Shown piece after piece: positions 1-7,877 of a stretch of 48,602 nt of DNA. Position 1 is the stretch's first letter. Each line of letters starts with the position of its first letter. The translations under genes were made by a program, and so were the position numbers. The notes beneath the pieces were generated by a model, which ran no database searches, was not told the origin of the DNA, and saw only the letters and a program-made list of their open reading frames with translations. The stretch covers positions 1 through 48,602 of the forward strand of contig NZ_CALHVI010000015.1 in assembly GCF_938039215.1 (NCBI RefSeq), in the 5' to 3' direction. This stretch comes from an uncultured Porphyromonas sp. (lineage in GTDB: Bacteria > Bacteroidota > Bacteroidia > Bacteroidales > Porphyromonadaceae).

Positions 1-1
1 G

Positions 2-64
2 CGACCTACGGTAGGTCGGTGAGGCGACCCACAGTAGGTTTTGGAGGCGACCTACCGTAGGTCG
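2..64 (+). repeat. Four-palindrome composite element, copy A (cut by window start)
   Basis: Three 17-bp palindromic units lie at 2-18, 25-41 and 48-64, separated by the 6-bp spacers gtgagg and tggagg. They match units 2-4 of the complete copy at 29591-29676: unit 3 ends in TTT, and unit 4 (CGACCTACCGTAGGTCG) is followed by a run of seven T. Unit 1 would lie just before the window. The last unit plus T-run resembles an intrinsic terminator in the + direction, so it might terminate whatever lies upstream. No gene is seen between 65 and 209 apart from the promoter of the next gene. Confidence 0.9.
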
Positions 65-178
65 TTTTTTTGCCTCTTGGGGCGGGCGGAGAAGGCGGGG
101 TGGGGAGCGAGGCGAAGCGCCCTGCCTTCGCCCTCGTTATTCTCCCAGCAGATCCGAGGGCATTCCCTCTGGAATAGC

Positions 179-186
179 TATATTTG
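179..186 (+). promoter_or_regulatory. Candidate -7 promoter element (TATATTTG) for the amidotransferase gene
   Basis: TATATTTG matches the Bacteroidota -7 consensus TAnnTTTG and ends 23 bp before the GTG start codon at 210. No clear TTTG element is seen about 20 bp upstream, so the call rests on the -7 box and its position. Confidence 0.45.
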
Positions 187-209
187 CTCCGCCCTAAGCA
201 TCCCCTGCC

Positions 210-818
210 GTGCATATACTAGTCGTAGACCATAGAGACTCCTTCGTGTACAATGTCGTCGAGATCCTTCGCCGACTGCCTCAGCTGACTTTCGACGTGG
301 TCGCCGAAGAGGAGCTACGTGTGGAAGCGCTCGCTCGCTACGACGGGCTAATCCTCTCGCCGGGGCCAGGCATCCCATCCGAATATCCCCGCACGAGGGA
401 AGCGATCCGCTATGCCGTCGAGCACGCCCTGCCCATCTTCGGCATCTGCCTCGGGCACCAAGCGCTGGCGGAGTTCTTCGGCGGCGAACTTGTTCAGCTT
501 CCCCGTCCGCTTCACGGGCACGCCTCACGCTTTGTCGGGATCGACTCCGAGGACGAAGTGGTGGGCACGATCCCCGAGGGGAGCACCATCGGGCGCTACC
601 ACAGCTGGGCGGTGAAGCCTTCTTCCCTGCCCGAGAGCTTCGTCGTGACGGGCTACAGCTGTGACGAAGGGGAGGCGGAAGTGATCATGTCGCTTCGTCA
701 TCGCACCAGACCCATTTGGTCGGTGCAGTTCCATCCCGAGAGCATGATCACCTTCGGCGGGGAGCGCTATCTTGGGGGCTTCCTCGAGGCGGTCGGTCGA
801 CGCGCCCTTCATCCGTAA
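210..818 (+). CDS. Glutamine amidotransferase, anthranilate/aminodeoxychorismate synthase component II
   Basis: This 202-aa protein is a complete class I glutamine amidotransferase. It should release ammonia from glutamine for a chorismate-using partner, either TrpE (tryptophan) or PabB (folate), in the cytoplasm. The start HILVVDHRDSFVYN is typical of TrpG/PabA. The nucleophile elbow GICLGHQ (about residues 77-83) carries the catalytic Cys, and the VQFHPES motif near residue 173 carries the His and Glu of the triad. The start is GTG at 210, supported by the conserved N-terminus beginning right there. No trpE, pabB or other pathway gene is adjacent, so the sequence does not decide between tryptophan and folate. 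holB follows after 20 bp, so they are probably co-transcribed. Confidence 0.85.
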   Translation: MHILVVDHRDSFVYNVVEILRRLPQLTFDVVAEEELRVEALARYDGLILSPGPGIPSEYPRTREAIRYAVEHALPIFGICLGHQALAEFFGGELVQLPRPLHGHASRFVGIDSEDEVVGTIPEGSTIGRYHSWAVKPSSLPESFVVTGYSCDEGEAEVIMSLRHRTRPIWSVQFHPESMITFGGERYLGGFLEAVGRRALHP

Positions 819-838
819 GTCTTTCATCCCACAGCACT

Positions 839-1987
839 ATGTATTTCCGAGACCTCATCGGCCAAGAGAAGATCAAGGCACAGCTCGTTCGTTCGGCACG
901 TGCGGGGCAAGTCCCGCATGCGCAGCTTTTCGTCGGCAGGGACGGCGAAGGGGCGCTGAGCCTAGCCTACGCTTATGCCCGCTACCTCAACTGCCAAGAG
1001 CGGGGCGAAGACGATGCCTGCGGGCATTGCCCTTCGTGTCGTCGCTTCGACGAAGTGGGGGATCCCGACCTCTCGTTTCTCTTCCCGATCGTCAATGCTT
1101 CGGGCAAGAACCTCTGCGAAGACCATCTGGAGGACTGGCGACGCTTCCTCCAGCTCGGCCCCTACGCCCGCTACGACGAATGGCTAGGGATCGTCGGCGG
1201 GGATGGGAAGAAGGCTTCGATCTTCGCCCGAGAAGGCGAGCCTCTTCAGCAGAAGATGGGCTTCCACCGCTCGGGGCGGGGCTACCGCATCCTCTTCATT
1301 TGGCTCCCCGAGCGCATGCAGGAAGTGCTGGGGAATAAGCTCCTCAAGCTCGTCGAAGAGCCACCCGAACACACCATCATCCTCATGGTGACCCAGGAGG
1401 AGCAAGGCGTGCTCTCGACGCTACGCAGTCGCATGCAGACGCTTCGCCTCATGCGCCTGTCGGAGGCTGAGATCGAAGCGGCCCTTCGCTCCACGCCCAG
1501 CGATTCCGCCGATGCCGATGCGCTCTACGCCGCCCACCTCTCCGAGGGCAACTATCGGCGGGCGCTGGATCTGTACCAAGGCAAGGCGGCGGAGCTCGGT
1601 GAGGAATTTGTCTTCTTACAAAGGATCCTGCGTGCGACGGTCAATGCGCAGCCGCTGGAGATGAAGGCGCTCGCGGAAGATCTCTCTTCGCTGACGAAGG
1701 AGGAGCAGTCGAACGTGCTCGAATACCTTGGGCGGATGTTCCGGGAGTTTTACCTCTTCAACCTGCAGCTGGCTGAGATCAATTACCTGACGACGCGCGA
1801 AGAGGGGATCGCCCGCTACCTCCGCTCCTGCATCACGGGTCAGAACGTCCGTCAGGTGGAGGCCGAGCTGGATGAAGCACGCCGGCATTTGGCGCAGAAT
1901 GTGCAGTCGAAGATGGTGTTTTTCGACCTGCTTCTTCGCCTAACGTCGACGCTTGCTCCGAGCTACAAGCAGGCGGGGGTAAGGTAG
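839..1987 (+). CDS. holB: DNA polymerase III clamp-loader subunit delta-prime
   Basis: A 382-aa AAA+ clamp-loader protein of the length usual for Bacteroidota delta-prime. It should help load the beta clamp at the replication fork. The start at 839 begins MYFRDLIGQEKIK, the conserved family N-terminus; longer in-frame starts would lie inside the preceding gene. The P-loop region (FVGRDGEGALSLAYAYA, about residues 28-44) is degenerate, as expected for a subunit that does not hydrolyse ATP. A four-Cys zinc module follows (C-x10-C-x2-C-x2-C around residues 49-65). The sensor/arginine-finger segment reads STLRSRMQ, so the usual SRC motif is SRM here with its Arg kept. It is followed by a convergent operon and a palindrome array. 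Confidence 0.88.
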   Translation: MYFRDLIGQEKIKAQLVRSARAGQVPHAQLFVGRDGEGALSLAYAYARYLNCQERGEDDACGHCPSCRRFDEVGDPDLSFLFPIVNASGKNLCEDHLEDWRRFLQLGPYARYDEWLGIVGGDGKKASIFAREGEPLQQKMGFHRSGRGYRILFIWLPERMQEVLGNKLLKLVEEPPEHTIILMVTQEEQGVLSTLRSRMQTLRLMRLSEAEIEAALRSTPSDSADADALYAAHLSEGNYRRALDLYQGKAAELGEEFVFLQRILRATVNAQPLEMKALAEDLSSLTKEEQSNVLEYLGRMFREFYLFNLQLAEINYLTTREEGIARYLRSCITGQNVRQVEAELDEARRHLAQNVQSKMVFFDLLLRLTSTLAPSYKQAGVR

Positions 1988-2034
1988 TTCTTTTGGTTCT
2001 TCGCTAAGTCGCTATTCCCTAGTGGGTTAAATCT

Positions 2035-2310
2035 CCTTGCGGAAGGGGCAAAATTTCCTTGCGGAAGAAAATAAATTTCCGTGCGCACAAAAAAATATTT
2101 CCGTGCGCACGGAAATTTATTTTTGTGCGCATAGAAATTTTTCTGCGTGCGCACGCAAATTTTTCGCCCTCGGGAAGGAAGCAATTTTCCTTCCCGAGGG
2201 CGATCTTTTTTCCTTCGAAGGAAAAGGAACTTTCCTGCCCAGGAAAAAAGATTTTCCAGCGTTGGAAAATTTTCCGCCTTCCGCAGGGCGATTGCTTTCC
2301 TTGCGGAAGG
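2035..2310. repeat. Array of 13 palindromes on an exact 22-bp grid
   Basis: Short GC-rich palindromes alternate with AT-rich spacers. Their centres fall at 2040.5 + 22n from 2040.5 to 2304.5: CCTTGCGGAAGG, CTTGCGGAAG, GTGCGCAC, CCGTGCGCACGG, TGCGCA, GCGTGCGCACGC, two imperfect ones centred 2172.5 and 2194.5 (which are also inverted copies of each other), CCTTCGAAGG, CCTGCCCAGG, CCAGCGTTGG, CGCCTTCCGCAGGGCG and CCTTGCGGAAGG. Most blocks are bounded by TTT on the left and AAA on the right. Core sequences differ, but symmetry and spacing are kept. The array lies between convergent genes (holB and the operon ending at 2452). The gap 1988-2451 holds this array and the terminator at 2369-2407; I see no gene in it. 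Confidence 0.9.
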
Positions 2311-2368
2311 AAAAACATGTTTGAGCGGAAGGAGCTTCCCCTTCGAGCAAAGGCGGGGAGAAAAATAA

Positions 2369-2407
2369 AGCCCCTCGCCTAGCAGTATCTGCGCTAGGCG
2401 AGGGGCT
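2369..2407 (-). terminator. Intrinsic terminator of the nine-gene uptake operon
   Basis: A perfect 15-bp stem (2369-2383 with 2393-2407) encloses a 9-nt loop. Read on the minus strand it is followed by TTTATTTTTC, a good U-tract, and lies 44 bp after the last stop codon of the operon. Confidence 0.85.
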
Positions 2408-2451
2408 CGTTTGCGGGGAAAGATCCAGCGGTGAGGCTGGATGCGAAGGGG

Positions 2452-3399
2452 CTAGTCCTTGCGGTAAGGAGCGACGATCTTGAAGCCTCGCCCTCGGAGT
2501 ACGACTTGGCGATCCCTTACTTCCTCGACGTAGACGGTGTATTCACCCTCACGCTTGAGCGGATGTTCCTTGTAGAAGATGCTCGCATCCAGCCAGTCGA
2601 TCTTCACCTTGCGGGCCTCGCCAACTACGGGGGCAACGATCTCGGGGGTGAGCGTGAGCACTCGATTGACTTGCGACTCGGGAGTCAAGCCCTTCTTCGT
2701 GCGCAGCACAGGGATGGCGCTCTCGCTGAAGCGTACCGACTTCCCCTTGAGGCGAACCATGATCCTGCAGGGGAAGAGCTGGCTCAGCTGGCGGGAATTG
2801 GTCATGTAGACCCCGAAGCGGTCGGCCGATCCGGCACAGCGGACCTTGACGAGGATCTCCTTAGTCGTCTTGCGGTCCTCGCTGGTGGCGATCAGCTTGA
2901 TGTCCCCTTCGTACTTGGCCTTGATCTTGACTAGACCCGTCTCAGCTTGCCAGACGATGTCCGCCGCCTTCTCGGGATCTTCGACCTTGAGGCTCGCACG
3001 TGCACCTCCCCCCGAGAGACTAAGCGTCTGCACGTCGTCGCCCGGACGGAGCGTCACGACATCTTCATTCGAAGCAAAGGGAGGAGGGACGACCAGCACC
3101 CGCACCCGACGAACTTCGTCGTGGGAGCGCAGCGTGAGCGAGGTCTCGCCGTAGAGTAGCCCCGAGACTCGGAGCGTGTCTCGGCTAATGCTCGAAGAAG
3201 CGATGCGGGCATCTTCGATCGTGGCGGAGTACTTCCCGTCGCCGCCCTTCAGTAGGATCATCCGTGTCTCGGACTGGGTAAGTTGGAGCTCCTTGGCATC
3301 CTCCTCGCCGAGACGGAGCGGGAGGATCGGACGGTCGTTCTCCTTGTGACAAGAGGCGACAAGGAGGACGAGGCTAAGTAGGAATAGAATCTTTTTCAT
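2452..3399 (-). CDS. Lipoprotein of unknown function, last gene of the uptake operon
   Basis: A 315-aa predicted lipoprotein. The start at 3399 gives MKKILFLLSLVLLVASCHKE, a standard signal peptide with lipobox LVASC; the mature protein would begin at Cys17 and probably sit in the outer membrane. The rest looks beta-rich, with alternating hydrophobic strands such as VRRVRVLVVP and TKEILVKVR, suggestive of Ig-like domains, but I do not recognise a family. Its start lies 8 bp after the stop of the upstream gene, so they are probably translationally linked. Position at the end of a SusC/SusD operon suggests a surface or periplasmic accessory role; that is inference from context only. Confidence 0.72.
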   Translation of the reverse strand: MKKILFLLSLVLLVASCHKENDRPILPLRLGEEDAKELQLTQSETRMILLKGGDGKYSATIEDARIASSSISRDTLRVSGLLYGETSLTLRSHDEVRRVRVLVVPPPFASNEDVVTLRPGDDVQTLSLSGGGARASLKVEDPEKAADIVWQAETGLVKIKAKYEGDIKLIATSEDRKTTKEILVKVRCAGSADRFGVYMTNSRQLSQLFPCRIMVRLKGKSVRFSESAIPVLRTKKGLTPESQVNRVLTLTPEIVAPVVGEARKVKIDWLDASIFYKEHPLKREGEYTVYVEEVRDRQVVLRGRGFKIVAPYRKD

Positions 3400-3407
3400 C
3401 GGAGGCT

Positions 3408-4955
3408 TTACTTGACGGTGACGAGGTACTCCAGCTCCCAAGTGCGCTCGGGAGCCTCTACGATCTGTACACGGAGCGAATGTTCGCCCGTGGAGGGGAA
3501 GACAAGGATGCGCCCCTCGGGCTCGGTCAGCACATCGTCAATATAATAGAGGCACTTCGCCTCGGGATTCCGTAGCTCCATGTAGTGAAGCGGTAGACGC
3601 TGCGGACAAGAGCCATCTTCAGCGATCCAGTAGAGGAAGGGGATTTCCCCACCTGGAAATTCCCCAAGCCCCTGCGTCTCGAGGGTGAGCGGGAGCGAAT
3701 AATCGGAGTACACCCCATCGGCTAGTGCTCTTAGGCGCACCGTGTAGGTGTAGCCTGGCTCGAGCCCTTCGAGGAAGAAGGAGGTCTTGTCCGTGGAGAG
3801 CGTCTTCGTGCTGAGGACGTTCTTCCCTCGCTTCTGTACCAGCTCGAGTTCGTAGGTAGCGCCCTGCAGTTCGCTAGCGGTCCAGGTGAGGTTGCATTCC
3901 CGCTGGAGGTAAGGCTGAGGAAGTCGCGTGGGAGGAGCAAGGACGTTGGGCTTGGGCTTCTGAGGCTCGTCTTCCCCTTCGGCACCCTTGATCACGGTCA
4001 TGGAGATATCGTCAAATTCGAGGAGGTAGTTAGCGATGTCGCTCTCGTTGCGTGGGAATACCAGCTCGAAGGTCATCTTCTCTGCGTTCTCGGGAGCTTC
4101 GACGACCATGTACTTCTCTCTCCACGTCTTCATCTCGCTCCCTCTAAGGTCCATGCCGATGAGCTGATTGAAGAAGCCGTCCTTGGCGTGCTCCTTCTGT
4201 GCCTCCCGAGCGTCTACCCAAGACTTCCCTGCGGGAGCGAGTTCCTTCCCTTCGAGCATGAGTGCCTTACCTGCCTTGGGGATCCACGTGATCCGGACGA
4301 CAGCGAGCTTGGCAGCTAGGCGATTGGTTCCTTCGTCGGACTTGGGGAGGTTGCCTCGGTACCAGTAAGAGACGAGGTACTTGGCCTTCTGTCGGACGGG
4401 AAGGGGATCGGGATAGGTGTATATCTGGTGATCGACGCTGAAGTAGCCCGAGATCCTCATCGCCGCCTTCCCGCCATGCGCCTCGGTGAAGGTGCGGGCA
4501 AACTGGTTGCTGGATGTCGTGCTGTGCGAGGGGTAGAGCCACCAGCCAGTGGGTCGAGCCTTCTCAAAGGCCTGCAGGGCCTTGAGGTAGGCGACGTAGG
4601 CTTCGACGTAGGCTTTGAAGCGGGCGATCTGCTCTTCCGTGTAGGTGATGCCGTGCTCGTCGCCGTATTCTATGATCTTCTCGTAGATACCGCCCTCCTT
4701 CTCTTCTTCGTCCTCATAGAAGACATCGTCGGGTGTCCTCGGGATACATTCCTCGGGGTAGTCACTTGGGCGGGAAGGCATGGGAGGAAGAGCGGTAGCC
4801 GCAGGATCCTCGAGCCCTCCATTGGGTAAGATACTTGCCCCTACAGTCTCAGGACGAGTCGTAGGTCTATTGCGGTTCATTTGCCCCCATAGGCTGGTAG
4901 ATCCAAGTAGGAGCACCAGAGCAAGGGTAGCCTGTCTGAGTCTATTCTGTTTCAT
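3408..4955 (-). CDS. Secreted protein with a fibronectin type III-like domain
   Basis: A 515-aa exported protein. The start at 4955 gives MKQNRLRQATLALVLLLG then TSLWGQ, a Sec signal peptide cleaved near residue 25; an alternative ATG at 4973 adds six residues. After the signal come a Pro/Asp/Glu-rich linker (residues ~25-90), a helical stretch (~95-130) and a region resembling a carbohydrate-binding or jelly-roll fold (~135-320: GYFSVDHQIYTYPDP, YLVSYWYRGNLP). An FN3-like domain follows (~345-430, with LEPGYTYTVRLRAL) and then a C-terminal beta-rich domain ending VEAPERTWELEYLVTVK. No lipobox and no clear secretion-system C-terminal signal is seen. It sits between the DUF4856 gene and the final lipoprotein. 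Function is unknown; ligand binding for the transporter is a guess from the neighbours. Confidence 0.72.
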   Translation of the reverse strand: MKQNRLRQATLALVLLLGSTSLWGQMNRNRPTTRPETVGASILPNGGLEDPAATALPPMPSRPSDYPEECIPRTPDDVFYEDEEEKEGGIYEKIIEYGDEHGITYTEEQIARFKAYVEAYVAYLKALQAFEKARPTGWWLYPSHSTTSSNQFARTFTEAHGGKAAMRISGYFSVDHQIYTYPDPLPVRQKAKYLVSYWYRGNLPKSDEGTNRLAAKLAVVRITWIPKAGKALMLEGKELAPAGKSWVDAREAQKEHAKDGFFNQLIGMDLRGSEMKTWREKYMVVEAPENAEKMTFELVFPRNESDIANYLLEFDDISMTVIKGAEGEDEPQKPKPNVLAPPTRLPQPYLQRECNLTWTASELQGATYELELVQKRGKNVLSTKTLSTDKTSFFLEGLEPGYTYTVRLRALADGVYSDYSLPLTLETQGLGEFPGGEIPFLYWIAEDGSCPQRLPLHYMELRNPEAKCLYYIDDVLTEPEGRILVFPSTGEHSLRVQIVEAPERTWELEYLVTVK

Positions 4956-5000
4956 TTCTTGCGATAGCGTCATTATCTAGTAGATCTAGGGGAGGTGCGC

Positions 5001-6176
5001 TTAGCCCTTGGAGGGAAGGCTAAGGGCAAAGGTCGAGGAGATACTGCGAGCGACTTGGTCTAGGCGCTCCCTGAGCGAGCCCTCCCACAGCCCTTCGCCT
5101 GCTCGGAGGGAAGCGATGAGACGCTTGACCTCTTCGTGCGAAAGGTAGGGCTCACCACTGGGGCGACGAGTGAACTGTAGAGCGTAGAGGTAGCCGACAC
5201 CCCGTGAGACGAAGCGGAAGGCATCTTCGGGGCGTTCGTTGAGGTTGGCTAGGGTGTTCCGTCCCACGAGCTCCTCTAGGGCTCGGGCAGCGACTGCCTG
5301 CGCCAGTAGCGTACGGATGCTGCGTAGGTGCGACAGAGCCTCCTCGTAGCGGTACTCGGTGATAGCGAGGCGACCAAGGGCAAAGGCATTGAAGAGCTTC
5401 GTCTCCGATCCCCGTAGTCCCGTGAGGCTGTTGGACTGGAGGAGCTTCTGGGCTTGTAGGTAGTAGCCGTAGGCCAGATCCCATGTATGCTCCAGCGCCG
5501 TATAGCTGTGCCCTGGGACCAGCTGTGGGGCTTCGTGTGCCTGGATAAGCGTCTTGTCGGTGAGGAACTTCTCGTCAAGGTATTCCCCAAGAGCCTTGTC
5601 TAGGTACACGGCACCTAAGGTCATCCCTCGGTAAACCTCCGAGGGTGCGAAGCCATCGGCAGTGACGAAGAAGCGATCGTTGTCCCCTTGGTTGTAACCG
5701 ATGAATCCCGTTTGTCCAGCGCTGGCTCTGCGGTTGTACCGCTCGGTAGCATACGTGTCTCCGTCGTAGCCAGCGGCTCTGCGCACATCGTCTAGGGTCT
5801 CGGCGAAGTCCGACAGGATCACCGAGCGATACTTGCTCTGCTGAGCGGAGGAAGCGATGAGGGGCTCTAGGGCGATCTCATTATTCCCCCCTTGGGCAAA
5901 GAGCTGCTTGAGCTCCTGCCAACGTGCGCCATTGAGGATATAGGCTGTGCGAAGGAATCGTGAGTAAAGCGTCTCAGAGGCAGAAGCTGCCTGCTGAGGT
6001 AGGAGTAGGTCTACACTGCTCGTCCCCTGACGCTTAAACGTGTAAGTGGGATCAGGGACGAGTGGAGCCTGGTACTGGCTCTCGACCACCTCCCCTTCCC
6101 AACGTGAGCAGGCTGGGGTAAGCGTGGTGAGTGCCAAGAGGAGTGCCCAAGAGCGGCTTGAGGTATAAGGCTTCAT
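5001..6176 (-). CDS. DUF4856-type lipoprotein
   Basis: A 391-aa lipoprotein. The start at 6176 yields MKPYTSSRSWALLLALTTLT followed by the lipobox TPAC. A GTG six bases upstream overlaps the previous stop, so the exact start is open. The body carries features I associate with DUF4856: the opening YTFKRQGTSSVDL, the segment SVILSDFAETLDDV, the block ASAGQTGFIGY, then YRGMTLGAVYLDKALGEYL and ALEHTWDLAYGYY. Such proteins occur in Bacteroidota outer-membrane uptake loci, often near imelysin-like or TonB-receptor genes, which fits an iron or metal theme, but no biochemical function is established that I can cite. It is all-helical in appearance. It lies directly after the 210-aa lipoprotein with almost no spacer. 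Confidence 0.75.
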   Translation of the reverse strand: MKPYTSSRSWALLLALTTLTPACSRWEGEVVESQYQAPLVPDPTYTFKRQGTSSVDLLLPQQAASASETLYSRFLRTAYILNGARWQELKQLFAQGGNNEIALEPLIASSAQQSKYRSVILSDFAETLDDVRRAAGYDGDTYATERYNRRASAGQTGFIGYNQGDNDRFFVTADGFAPSEVYRGMTLGAVYLDKALGEYLDEKFLTDKTLIQAHEAPQLVPGHSYTALEHTWDLAYGYYLQAQKLLQSNSLTGLRGSETKLFNAFALGRLAITEYRYEEALSHLRSIRTLLAQAVAARALEELVGRNTLANLNERPEDAFRFVSRGVGYLYALQFTRRPSGEPYLSHEEVKRLIASLRAGEGLWEGSLRERLDQVARSISSTFALSLPSKG

Positions 6177-6181
6177 TTGCA

Positions 6182-6814
6182 CTAAGGAAGTATAATGTAC
6201 TTGCAGAAGGGAGCAGGCAAGCGTGCCTCACCCTCATCGTAGTTCTGTGTCTGGCGTGTCTCTAGTACCGGTGTGGCGAAGATGCCATCCGTAGAGACTG
6301 CTTGTAGGGAGACGTGGATCGTGGAGCCACGGGCAGCAGTGCCATTGACGAGGAGGAAAAGGGGCTGACCAGAGCTAAGCGTCAGCGTCTGGGTATGCTC
6401 CTTCCCGTCGTTGGGGATCAAGTTGGGGCTCTGAAGGGTCTTCTCTGTGCCCAGCTCGTGCAGCAGCTTGTCTGCTCCGACATAGCGAACGACATAGCGT
6501 GAGCGCACTTCGCTCTGCTTGCGCAAGCCTCCTTGATGGAGATCCGCTGGTTCGCTGAAGGAGTAGGTCAAGGTGACTCGGTAGGTGCGAGGTGTGCCAG
6601 GAAGCGTCACCCCTGGATAGACGAAGGTGCTGGGAGTCGTCTCGGGGTTGCCCGAGAGGATCGTCATATCTTCATAGCGACCGTCTGGACGCTCTACCCC
6701 ACGGAATGGGAAGAGCTTATCATAGTCCTCCGTGGGATAGTCCACTGGGGTGTGCTTGCACCCTACGAGGGCGAGTGCTGTGAGCCCTACTAGGCTCTGC
6801 AGAAGTCTATTCAT
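6182..6814 (-). CDS. Small lipoprotein of the uptake operon, unknown family
   Basis: A 210-aa lipoprotein. The start at 6814 (MNRLLQSLVGLTALALVGCK) places the lipobox ALVGC at residues 15-19; longer in-frame starts give no better signal. The mature part is beta-rich (YRVTLTYSFSEP, SRYVVRYVGADKLL, TIHVSLQAVSTDG) and ends in CKYIILP. I do not recognise a named domain. The size and beta-sandwich look fit surface accessory lipoproteins of SusCD loci. It starts 13 bp after the DUF4302 gene and abuts the DUF4856 gene. Confidence 0.7.
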   Translation of the reverse strand: MNRLLQSLVGLTALALVGCKHTPVDYPTEDYDKLFPFRGVERPDGRYEDMTILSGNPETTPSTFVYPGVTLPGTPRTYRVTLTYSFSEPADLHQGGLRKQSEVRSRYVVRYVGADKLLHELGTEKTLQSPNLIPNDGKEHTQTLTLSSGQPLFLLVNGTAARGSTIHVSLQAVSTDGIFATPVLETRQTQNYDEGEARLPAPFCKYIILP

Positions 6815-6827
6815 CGTGGTGATCGCA

Positions 6828-7877
6828 TTAGTAGTAATCATGAGTGGCATCGGGATCATCGTAGAGCTCGGCGATGATGCCAGTCTCTACTCCCTCGGGG
6901 TGAAGGTGACGGCTCACTAAGCGTCTCGTGCGGTAGGGAGCATCGTACACCTCGACAAGTTCGGCAAAGAAGCGGTCTCCCTTGCGCTCAAAGTCTGAGA
7001 AGATGTACTTCGAACTATAACGGATACCTGTGAGGAAGGTGAGCCCCTCGGGGGTACCCACATAGCCCGATCCTAGCCCCACGATCGCCTGTGGAGGTCC
7101 ATCGGGAATCAAGGCTTTGCGGCTAACAGCTGTGAAGAGTGCGTACCGCTGGGCGACGAGGTTGCGTCCATAGGAGGTGAGTTCGTTCCTCGTGCTATAC
7201 TTCATTATGTAGTTGCTCAGGAAGAGCGTACGTCCTCCCTGATGGATACGTATCTGAGGATTGCGCATTTGCTCAAAGGCTATGCGGTGTCCCTCGGCTC
7301 TCTCAAGGCGAGCTGAGCGGTCTACGTCCTTAGCGATCCTACGAAGAATGAAGTAGGAGCATGCAGGCTTCGTCGTACGAGGGCTCTCGAAGATCAGTTG
7401 CCCATCAGCGTCTGTCCCTCGGAAGAGGAAGTCTAGCTCCCCCTCGTAGCGCTCCCCGATCAGCTCGGTGAGGTAACTACCGGTCGTGAAGCTTAGGCGA
7501 GTATAGGCAGCCTGACCAAGTTCGTAGGTAGACTTTTGGACGGCCTTGGCGGAGCCACCGGTGTAGTCCCCTTGTAGCTCAAGAGTACCATCTCTGTGGA
7601 AGGTCATCTGATAGTAAAAGCCTCCGTAACCGAGTTGGTTGGGGAACTTATGCTGGTTGATCTCCTCCTTTGGGTTGGTAAAGAGCAGGGAATCTGTCTT
7701 CGGGAAATAAAGGACTTCCCACCCCTGGGGAGCGGAGACTAATACCTCTCTTAGCGAGTCTTGTCGTGCAAGGCTTCGCTCGGTAGGGGTATTGGGGAAG
7801 ACTTGATCATCCTTAGAGCATGCCCCTAGTAGGATGCTTGCCGCTAGGGCGAAGGTGATGCTAAGGCTGTGTCGCAT
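6828..7877 (-). CDS. DUF4302-type lipoprotein
   Basis: A 349-aa lipoprotein with signal MRHSLSITFALAASILLGAC (lipobox LGAC). The mature N-terminus TERSLARQDSLREVLVSAPQ followed by GWEVLYFPKTD is the hallmark opening of DUF4302. Further family-like blocks are LGYGGFYYQMTFHRDGTLEL, ELGQAAYTRLSFTTGSYL and the FLFRGTDADGQLIFE segment. DUF4302 proteins are typical partners of SusC/SusD and of the putative zinc-binding metallopeptidase lipoproteins (Peptidase_Mx1) in Bacteroidota, and that gene lies directly upstream here. The first 17 bp of this gene overlap the end of the metallopeptidase-like gene, suggesting translational coupling. Its molecular role is not known. Confidence 0.82.
   Translation of the reverse strand: MRHSLSITFALAASILLGACSKDDQVFPNTPTERSLARQDSLREVLVSAPQGWEVLYFPKTDSLLFTNPKEEINQHKFPNQLGYGGFYYQMTFHRDGTLELQGDYTGGSAKAVQKSTYELGQAAYTRLSFTTGSYLTELIGERYEGELDFLFRGTDADGQLIFESPRTTKPACSYFILRRIAKDVDRSARLERAEGHRIAFEQMRNPQIRIHQGGRTLFLSNYIMKYSTRNELTSYGRNLVAQRYALFTAVSRKALIPDGPPQAIVGLGSGYVGTPEGLTFLTGIRYSSKYIFSDFERKGDRFFAELVEVYDAPYRTRRLVSRHLHPEGVETGIIAELYDDPDATHDYY

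Noticed and set aside
2..64. Repeat clusters with 23-bp period considered as CRISPR arrays
   Set aside because: Units are 17 bp with only 6-bp spacers, four per cluster, and no cas genes are in the window. Spacers are too short for CRISPR.
2019..2382. Overlapping open frames across the AT-rich palindrome array (up to about 107 residues on both strands)
   Set aside because: They arise from the 22-bp repeat, are equally open on both strands, and give low-complexity peptides of repeated Phe, Lys, Arg and Pro. No start context or promoter.
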